A stretch of DNA of 64,000 nucleotides from Fragum whitleyi (taxonomy: Eukaryota > Mollusca > Bivalvia > Cardiida > Cardiidae). Both the position numbers and the translations under genes were made by a program. A model generated the notes under the pieces. That model did no database searches, was not told the DNA's origin, and saw only the letters and a program-made list of their open reading frames with translations. Below are positions 56,030 through 64,000 of this stretch, one piece after another. The stretch lies in assembly GCA_948146395.1 (NCBI GenBank), contig OX411544.1, forward strand, positions 91,319,901 to 91,383,900. The letters are read 5' to 3'. Position 1 is the first letter of the stretch, and every line of letters begins with the position of its first letter.

Positions 56030-57230
56030 TGTGTGATAAACGATGCATTCAAGTATTGGGGCATGAAAGAGGGAAAGCACTTGGGTCTCTTAAGTTCGAT
56101 CCATGCTGTCTTCGGGCGGGTATCAAAATGTACGGGATAACCCATTTAGTGTAAACCAGAAGCAATTTATAAATGTTTTCAAGCAAATGCCAACGGACAA
56201 ATTCATTTAAAAATGGACTGTTGATCTGAGGAATAGTACCATTTTGATTGTTTATCAAAGTAATAAAGGTGACTTTATTAATGACAATTATGTAGACTCG
56301 AACGACAAATCAAAAAGAAAGGAAATTACTAAATATGACATTAAGCGCATAATCTACATGTACAAACTGAGCGATAAGAAGCTATTAGTCTTGAAGGAAA
56401 TTAAAGAGTATGTAACATATGCTTAAAAGGTGAAATTGAAGATGAATTTCATTTTTCTTCAAATGTGATGAATATAAGTTTTTATAAAAAAAAAAGGGTA
56501 TTTGCGTGAAAAATATCATAAAAGGCCAAATAAGCAAACATAGTGCTATGTTAGTGCAAACTGACCGGTCTTCATTGAATGATTGTATTCGATGTTCGCT
56601 TGTTCTGAGAAGGAATTATATCTATACTTACGTAGTTTAATCATTGGGAAACTAAAACATCGTAAAACAACTGTAATTGCAATGTTTTGGATGTCCAGCG
56701 AAGACTGATTACTTGCTATACTCTCTTTATAATCTGACCTTGACAAAATGTTTTCGATAATTTTACCGAAAAGAAAAAAAAACTATGTTCAACTCCGAAA
56801 ACAAAGTTATGTCTGTCTATAATATCGCAAATTTTGAATATTTTTGATTGAGTTGAATATCAAATTTACGATTTAACTAACTGTTTTTCACGTTTGACAT
56901 GCAAATGATATAAATCATTTGATTTGGTTTTATTTCTCTTGTGTATTTTCTCTATTTTTACTTAAAAATGCTTTGTTGTTGAATCGGATATCCAGTTTTA
57001 TCAAGTAAGAAAAAAGTCGTTTGAACATTGACAAACGATCCGACCGCGTGACTAGTAATTGAAACTCAACATGGAGGAATAAAAATCTAGACAGATAGAG
57101 CGACATTCAAACCATAAATTGAAATATATATCTCACGTACTGATTTGTAAAGAAAACTTGTTCTCACAAGAGATAGTACTATAAACAAGTCGAGACTCAG
57201 CTAGGATTGAGCGAAAGTAAGGACGCATTA
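56030..57230. other. Intergenic, no gene seen
   Basis: AT-rich; small Lys/Asn-rich frames (e.g. 56244-56426) look random. A family B scrap is at about 56850-56890. Confidence 0.45.
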
Positions 57231-57234
57231 TGAC

Positions 57235-57292
57235 CAAAGATTGTTGAAAGCGGTGTAAAACTCCATTCAAGCAAACAAACAATCGTCGTTGG
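57235..57292 (+). mobile_element. SINE 3' tail fragment
   Basis: GTTGAAAGCGGTGTAAAACTCC then CAAACAAACAA, identical in layout to the SINE tail. Confidence 0.6.
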
Positions 57293-57876
57293 AGTGAAAT
57301 ATGCCGTTGAATAGTTTTGATATTACACGGGTGTTATTACACTAGTGGAATAACAATGTAAATGAGATAAGAACGTTTATTATACTGCAAAGAAAATTCT
57401 AGCATTTTCATTGGTCAATGCTGACCTGACAAACATTGATAGCTACGGCCGCTCCGGTATTACCTCTAATGTTTCCTTAAGGTGCCTCGACGTGAACATA
57501 GACAAAAAATCGAAACGGTAATGGCAGCCATCTTTCGCTCGCTTCGCTGATAACACGACCCGAATATACACACTAGGATACAGTTGAAAAGGATGTCAGC
57601 TAATAAAAAATTATATAGATGTCAATAAATACCTTAAATTTGTACAAATCTGTCCATCTAAAGTGCCAAGTTTCTCGCAGTTTCAGCCAACAAACGCTTC
57701 CATATCACAATAGCGCAGAGTGCAACTATATATGACGTCACTTTGTACATGTTTACTTTTCATAGGGGCGCATTAAGGGATATTGGTGGTTTAAAAGAAA
57801 TCGGTTTTTACGAACGCCTAAAATAGGCAAAAGACAGATATTTAGCCCTAAAACTTTGAAGTATAATAAATTCGTA

Positions 57877-58010
57877 ATACGGTTTCTTGCCTGGGTATAT
57901 GACGATTTATTCCCGGCAGTAAAAATGATGTCAACCCTCGCCTACGGCTCGGGTGACATCATTTTTCCAGCCGGGAATAAATCGTCATATACCCCGCCAA
58001 GAAACCGTAT
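57877..58010. repeat. Long perfect hairpin
   Basis: ATACGGTTTCTTG..GGTATATGACGATTTATTCCCGG pairs with CCGGGAATAAATCGTCATATACC..CAAGAAACCGTAT. A second stem at the tip (GATGTCA / TGACATC) surrounds CCTCGCCTACGGCTCG. About 134 bp. Confidence 0.85.
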
Positions 58011-58083
58011 AACTAATAATAGCAACGTTATATTTTCGTTGTGAAAATGACGCCATAATGCATTTGATGTCGTCGATTCGCAT

Positions 58084-59386
58084 TTAAGGTAACTGCGGAC
58101 AGATAACATTGTCAAGTTTTCGACGTCTTAAAATCTCACAATAATTTCTGAGATAGATTTGTCTTTGAAGTGTGAGCATTAGCTAAAACGCTATTAAAAG
58201 GGTTTGAAGCTCGTTCTTTTGACGTCGTGACGTCATTAAGGGGCCAACCCCTTTTCGACCCGCCAAAATCAGTATTTGCAAATATTTTCTTAATTAATCG
58301 GCCGATTTTTACGAAAAAAGTTTCATTTAGAAAGTCCAAGAACGTCAGACCTAGTCATTTGATTTCTGTGCACATTCAAACAGAAAAACAGGTCTGAAGC
58401 GCTATCTATTTCCCGATTTTTAAGATTTGACGTTACATTTTTCAATTTATTTTTTGTACATATATAGAATTTTCTCAAAATTTTGTCCGGTGACCTGTGC
58501 TGATTTTTCGTTATTTTGTAGCGAAACAAATATGCTTCACATTTATCAAATAAAAATTATATGTCTTCAGGATAAATTTTTCATAAAATTCGATTTAATA
58601 AAGTTGTTGCAACATTTTTCGTCGAATTCGACCTCGCTCAAAAACCATCGTTTATTTACTTATTTGACACCAATCTTCATGCAGTAACGTATTCTAAAAT
58701 ATTTGAAATTAAGGTTTATTGTAAATATACGCTTCAGAAGTATAAAATCTGAATTTGATTTAAAGAAAATAAAAAAAAAATCACTTAATTTTCTATCCGT
58801 TTTAAAAGATAGCTTTTGTGAATATTTCACGCGACGTTGCAATATCCTTTGATTTGCGATATCTTCGCGGAATCAAATTTTACAAAAAATCTAACCCGAA
58901 GACACATGGATTTTATTCTAAAAAATTTCAGTGGAATGGTTTGGCAGCAACATATCTAAATTTCAGCAAAGGTCTCCGGTCAAATTTTCGAAAAAAAGTC
59001 AATATTTTCAGTAACTGTACTCAAAAACAGCAACGCAGAGGGTATTTACATTTAATACGTTACACCTTATAGTATTTCTCACAATTATATCTTCATATCA
59101 TTCAAAACACAGCATCAGGCGCCTTTTTACAAAGCAAACGGTGTTTTCGGAATAAAAGTAGGTTGATTATTTCCGAAAAAAATGGACAATTACTGAATTT
59201 GGTCCCTAAAAGGGGTCGGTCCCTTGGTGGCGTCATGGCGTCATTTCTACGTCATGAAATCCCTTTTTATGACCGACATATGAAAGCGGGTATTTCAAAG
59301 CTCAATTTTATCGCATTAGGCAAGATTTGCAGACAATTTAAATTTTGGACCTAATATGACTCTCTATGTGTCCGCAGTTACCTTAA
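58084..59386. mobile_element. Family L: 1.3-kb TTAA-flanked inverted-arm element
   Basis: TTAA|GGTAACTGCGGACA at the left and TGTCCGCAGTTACC|TTAA at the right. The inner blocks at 58190-58262 (TTTGAAGCTCG..GACGTCATTAAGGGGCCAAC) and 59199-59312 (..GGTCGGTCCC.., GTCATTTCTACGTCATG, TTTCAAAGCTC) are diverged inverted counterparts. Small frames inside show no domain. Confidence 0.75.
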
Positions 59387-59754
59387 TGGCGTTATATGAT
59401 ACGGGGAATAACTTGAGCTCCTAAATATCTGGACTTTCCTCGATTTCTTTCCACAAATCAGGTCATATTGTAAATAGAATAGCAAATTTGCGCTTATATA
59501 ATACCGAATTTATAATCTCACTTGACTATGAAACTCGTCGTCTAAAACAGATAAAACTCGGCGCAGCCTCATTTCTGTCTGTTGATAGATGACTCGTTTA
59601 ATAAAATCGGTATTCAATGGCCACTCATTCCAAATCCTTTACATCTTATACACAGTCGAATTTGTATTTACGGAGAATTCTAGTACTCTCCTTAGGCTTT
59701 ACTCTTTAAGTAAGCAAAGATACTCATTGACTTTACTTAGGAAAATAAACAAAT

Positions 59755-59995
59755 CTTCTTCTGTGAAACTAAAAGGCAGAAAACTTTCATGAAATGAACA
59801 TGTAGTTACATTCAGTAGGCCTTAATCATGTTTGTTCATATCATACCCCTTGGTTAAAGCTTGGGCTCCGTCTAGGTGTTTTCTAATTAACATGGAAACA
59901 AAGTACAATATATGAATATTTTAACCATCATCTTCCCGAAACAGTCTAAGGGTATTGATATATTATCTGCGAGTGGAGATCTGCTTATCTAATGC
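59755..59995 (+). repeat. Family H core remnant
   Basis: AATCTTCTTCTGTGAAACTA, ATCATGTTTGTTCATATCA, CCTTGGTTAAAGCTTGGGC: about one and a half decayed H units. Confidence 0.6.
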
Positions 59996-60029
59996 TTTTT
60001 TTTAAAAAAAAAAGCTAGCGTCACATTTA

Positions 60030-60800
60030 CGCGAGTCACCGACGTCTTTTTTATGTGTGTTTGTGTGTGCGTGGAATCGGTGATAAAATCGACGACTAGT
60101 CAGCGGCTGATCAGTGCATTGGCCGATTCATTAGTGGACTATTTTGAGATCGATGACGCGTCGATGAGGTTTATCTTCAGATACACTTTTTTTGCCTTTT
60201 GACACGCCGGCGATATTTCGTGGACAAATCGGCGATACGGCGGCGATGCGCTCGCGGATAAGTAGTCGATACCTGACGGAAGCAATGGGTCAGAAAAAAC
60301 AATGAAATACGGCTTTGATGTGCACAAAATCGACCGGAGCCCGGACGATCGCCGGCAATTAGTCGTTAATACAAGATCGACTTACACTATCGAAAGGATG
60401 TCGCCAATTAGTTGACAGGTTTTAACCTGAAGATAAAACTCACTGAAGCGTCGCCGAACTCAAAAAAATGCACTCTTGAATCGGTCGATGCACCCATTGA
60501 TCGATTCCACAAAAATCATCGGCAAGGCATCGTCGACGCGACAGTTTTATTGGTGTGATATTCCAGGGGTCATTGAGACTTTGGTAAGCGATCTAAGATC
60601 GTAGTAGAAACGCCGTAAGAGCGCCGTAAAAACGTCGTGAAATCGGATAGATCACAGCAAAATCGCTGTGCAAGCGCCACTGCCTCTCTATATCGTTTCA
60701 CTGCGCTCAATATGCGATATCATAGCGCTGTTACGGCATTTCCGCGGCGTTGTTGGCGGTACCATGGCGCTGTTACCGTGATCTAACGACGGTCTCACTG
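60030..60800. repeat. CGAT/CGCC-rich cryptically repetitive block
   Basis: Very many short motifs such as CGGCGAT, CGATGACGCG, GTCGAT and GCGCCGTAA without a fixed period. CpG is frequent although the flanks are AT-rich. No frame or RNA gene recognised. Its right end runs into a family K terminal block (ATTCGGAACATCGCTCGG, about 60807). Confidence 0.55.
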
Positions 60801-60975
60801 CAATCCATTCGGAACATCGCTCGGACTTCTCCGTAAACTGGAAAGTACCTCGGACGTAAGTGTAGTAATTTTTGGTCATTTTTTAGGTAATTCGGCTCGT
60901 GGCGGTACTTTGGTTAATACGCTTGAAGGATAGTATATTCCTTTAATATTTTCCGAACGTCTGTTGAGATCATTT

Positions 60976-61047
60976 TGGCATGTTATAATTTGAAAGCAAA
61001 ACGCAGTAAAACACTGCGTTTTGTTTTCAAATTATAGTATGCCTAAT
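60976..61047. repeat. Hairpin followed by a TGACGTCA-containing block
   Basis: CATGTTATAATTTGAAAGC..ACGCAGT / ACTGCGT..CAAATTATAGTATG. The following 100 bp (TGACGTCATATAAACC, GATATGACGCGCTTTCATGG) resemble the layout of family F, but the sequence is not the same. Confidence 0.6.
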
Positions 61048-61369
61048 TCTAACCTTACGTTGATCTTAATTTTTCGCAACGTCATCCTTAGCTATGTTTG
61101 TGACGTCATATAAACCCACGTGCGATATGACGCGCTTTCATGGCTGCGCCCTTATTATTCCCGAGGTCTATTCCGTAGAATCGTCGAGGATTCCCGAGTG
61201 ACTGCAATCATGTCACGTCGCGATCTCTCAGCGATTTTTGTTTTACACGCTCAAAATGCTCACCTGGGTAACCATGTTAAACATAAAAATGAAAATTAGA
61301 AAATAAATAGATACAAGTATACATAAATAAAAAAATAGATAAGTAAAAATTGAAATATATAAAGAGTTA

Positions 61370-61700
61370 TCGATGGAATTAAATTCATTTTACAACTTTA
61401 GTAGAGCTTCACCCAAGGAACATCCTTGCCAAGTTTCAGCTTTACTTTACTATAGTTACTATCCCAGTTGATTAGGAGGAATGATTTTTTCTTAGATTTT
61501 CGGTACCAGAGGTTTTGACGAAATTAAGTTATTTTTTTAAAACTTTTTTAAACCTTTATCTACGGAATATTCCTGCCAATGTTCAGCTAGATCGGTCCAG
61601 TGTTTTATTCATTAGATGTTTAAAAATGTTGACAAAAGGAGGGACGATGAGTTATCACAATAGCACACCTGGGGCACATTGCACTCAGGTGAGCTTTAAT
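61370..61700 (-). repeat. Family H-like remnant, reverse orientation
   Basis: ACATCCTTGCCAAGTTTCAGC, AGTTGATTAGGAGGAATGA and TTATCACAATAGCACACCTG are reverse-strand readings of H-type element sequence (compare 38599-38790). Confidence 0.45.
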
Positions 61701-61775
61701 TATGGGATAAATCTTTTCCGAAAAAAAGTTTAATCATAGATAGCCAGAAACATGTAAAGGGTCGAGTTTCCAAAT

Positions 61776-62286
61776 CAGGGGTGGATCCTGGAATTCCTCA
61801 TGGGGGTTCGAACTATACCAGCATCTTTATGAACACGTTATCTTCCACATTCAAAAAAGTTTGCTAATTGTGGCTTTCATCTCCACGCGAACATATTCAT
61901 TAGACATTTATCCATGATAAAATAATGATTTCTCATTGAAAAAGAAAGATAAAAAATTTCCACGTCAGAGACGGGGTCCGAATCACCTGCCCCCCCACCA
62001 CCACACCCTCTTAGCGAAAACATAAGCAATTTACACTCAAAATTATTATGACATAAGGTCTGTGGTGTTAATCTTTTAATAAACGTTTTCTGGGGTAAAA
62101 TTTTTTATCAAAATATTCTTTTTCCTGTTTGGTAATTGAAAAAAAAGATGTTTCTGCTTTTTTTTTCATTTTGAGAAAAAAAGCAAACCACCCCATCAAA
62201 GAAAGGTCCGAAGGGGGTTCGCCCCCTCCCCCCTCCGACCCCCCCCCCCCTCCAAACCCAAACCCCCTTCCCTGGATCCACCGATG
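61776..62286. mobile_element. TIR element with CAGGGGTGGATCC ends, hAT-like
   Basis: CAGGGGTGGATCCTGGAATTC at the left; GGATCCACCGATG at the right. C/G-rich runs near 62215-62255 produce the Gly-rich minus-strand frame, which is not a protein. CAGGGG ends are common in hAT families. The target duplication is unclear. Confidence 0.65.
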
Positions 62287-62289
62287 CAA

Positions 62290-62665
62290 ATAACTCCTAT
62301 GTACTTTTCATCTCCATTATGAACTCGCGCGTTTGAAAGATTTTTCCCGCTATATGTCAAAGATCAAAGACAATGGAAGATTCATTAGACACGATTGTAA
62401 TTTTAAAACGCATATTCTTGATTCAGAAGTCACGAATATAAGCATTGTATCAGTTAAAAGGAAACGCCCTACATTTTTTGCAATTAAAATCTTTGATTAT
62501 TTATTGCATGTTGCTAAAAGTATCTGAAATAAGTCAGTTCGCTGGTCCGTTATGGTATTTAATTCATATACCAAAGCTTAAAGAGCCTGCTTGTCGAAAA
62601 AAAGCATGTTTCAAAAAGCAAACTAAACAACCAAGTCGAATCATGTTCGTAAACATATATAACAT

Positions 62666-62697
<32 letters not shown>

Positions 62698-63960
62698 ATA
62701 AAAAATAAGCTTTTGATTTTAGAAAACATTGATTTTATTTTTCATCTATCCGAATCTCAGCGATTTTTATAGTTTCTTTGCTCTATTAATTCTAGAAATA
62801 TCCCTTGAATCAAATCTGATTAGTACTGTTTACGAAGATTTAAGATTGACTGCCTTGTATGCCTTGTGGTATCGATGCTCTTTTCGTGATCTGAGGGTCC
62901 GTGGTTCGAGTCTCACCATCGACGGGTGTGTTTATAGTACTCCTTTCAATTCTAAGAAACACTCACTCCAATCCCTCAAAAACGCTCCAAAATTGTTCAA
63001 ATACGCTTCGAGCAGTTCAAAACGGTCAGTTTTTTTTCATTAAAATCGTTCAAATAATTGTACTATTTTATTAACTTGGGCTAATATTATAGTGCCAGAT
63101 TTATCAGGAAAAAACGTTGATTTTTTTTTTAAGGGAGGACGAAATTATCGGTATCATAATATTCTGCGTTATAAATAACCTGACAGGGCGTGGCTTAACC
63201 GTGGCGTAACTTGGCGAGTTTATATTTCAATATTTTTGATTCTTTCAAAAGTTAGTCGATAAGTATCGTTAACCGCGTGTACACAACTGTATCCTAAAAT
63301 CAAAAGGGTGAACATGCTAACTCCTTAGCAAAGGTGAACATTTTTTGGTGGACGTTTACGGTCACCAGTGTTATTGTGTAAGAAAAGTCCATCTTTTTCA
63401 AAACATGTATCCTTCCGGCAACTGTGCATTGTGAATATGACGTTAAACAAGTATTTTATATAATGTGTAGATAGGAAAAGGACATCTTTTAAATGCGAAA
63501 TCATATGCAGTTCTGAAGGCGGGCGAACGTGTACAATTTCTTTTTTCGCAACGAATGGATGGGTCACTCAAGTATGCCAACAGAAACGTCTACCGTCAGT
63601 GCTTTCAGCGCTTTGATTATTGTTGGGTTCGCAAAACTTCGTAAATTCAGCTTGTGTAAGCTGAAGTTACGAGAGACAATCTGAAGTTACGAGGGTTTGG
63701 TTACCCTACGACGATTCAATGTTTTGAGTTAACATACTCGACTATCTATGACAGTGATTATATTATATTAAATAAGTCTGACTCACCTAAACATTAAATG
63801 CAACGACCCGTTTATTAGGCTCTTTTATACAATTTTCAATTCCCACAATCGAGTTAGATAAATTTTCATAAAATACACTTAGTACGTATTATATCAATCT
63901 AATCTCAAAACCCACATTCGCGTGGTTTTTCGTCGATGTTTCAAACAGAAATGCAGTTTT
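62290..63960. other. Right flank, no gene seen
   Basis: Holds 30 consecutive A at 62667-62696, a B-box-like GGTTCGAGTCTC at about 62900, a family B scrap at 62945-63060 (CAATCCCTCAAAAACGCTCC) and a family E hairpin at about 63630-63680 (TTCAGCTTGTGTAAGCTGAA). No exon recognised. Confidence 0.45.
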
Positions 63961-63971
63961 CTAAAAAAGAA

Positions 63972-64000
63972 CCCCCCCCCCCCCCCCCCCCCAAAAAAAA
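63972..64000. repeat. Homopolymer end of window (C then A)
   Basis: Twenty-one C followed by eight A. Such a junction may mark a poorly resolved assembly position. Confidence 0.8.

Noticed and set aside
57856..58044. 62-codon frame
   Set aside because: Runs through both arms of the 134-bp hairpin.
62068..62289. Gly-rich minus-strand protein
   Set aside because: Product of the C-rich end of a TIR element.

Overview
This is eukaryotic, intron-containing DNA from an animal. The gene families (claudin-type tetraspan, B-box/coiled-coil/beta-propeller TRIM-like protein, C2-domain protein, asparaginase-like 1) and above all the repeats point to a mollusc, most probably a bivalve. The repeats include a tRNA-derived SINE with a conserved body, elements that begin AGCTCACCTGAGCAC, and CGTCCGT microsatellites followed by tandem cores. 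The species cannot be named from the sequence. No prokaryotic operon, CRISPR array, rRNA gene, intact tRNA gene or transposase reading frame was seen.

Genes, left to right. (1) 412-1479, minus: two exons of a claudin/PMP22-type four-transmembrane protein, running off the left edge. (2) 6461-8585, plus: a two-exon gene for a 474-aa protein with one C2 domain that lacks the calcium-binding aspartates, preceded by a TATA box. (3) 17678-17857, minus: a possible signal-peptide exon, weak. (4) 18918-20596, plus: one large exon of a B-box/coiled-coil/beta-propeller protein, broken into two frames at a run of nine A. (5) 30092-48698, plus: the complete six-exon ASRGL1 gene (isoaspartyl peptidase/L-asparaginase). 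Its exons join in phase into 313 codons with all expected catalytic residues.

Most of the rest is transposon-derived. Short non-autonomous DNA elements with terminal inverted repeats (TIRs) or whole-length fold-backs are very dense. They carry local labels here: A, C and L flanked by TTAA (piggyBac-like targets), B and M flanked by TA (Tc1/mariner-like), G with an exact 8-bp duplication (hAT-like), and D, E, F, J, K and N as fold-backs or hairpin-bearing families. Three families (H, Q, R) share one layout: a short terminus, a CGTCCGT-type microsatellite, then a tandem core of about 150-170 bp. Several loci are nested: 21.57-23.69 kb (GC-rich direct repeats inside a TIR element), 37.49-40.25 kb, 46.72-48.18 kb (a fold-back of about 0.9 kb inside element B) and 51.78-54.95 kb (core Q inside a TIR element).

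The most notable pattern is that short DNA elements end 17-31 bp upstream of four different splice acceptors (C2 gene exon 2; ASRGL1 exons 2, 5 and 6). The branch-point region of those introns is therefore probably transposon sequence. Other points worth a second look are the single-base break in the TRIM-like gene, a terminal-direct-repeat element with a tRNA-like box in each repeat (51.2-51.7 kb), repeated TGACGTCA motifs carried by several families, and a CGAT/CGCC-rich block at 60.0-60.8 kb. The genes do not form an operon or an obvious functional cluster.
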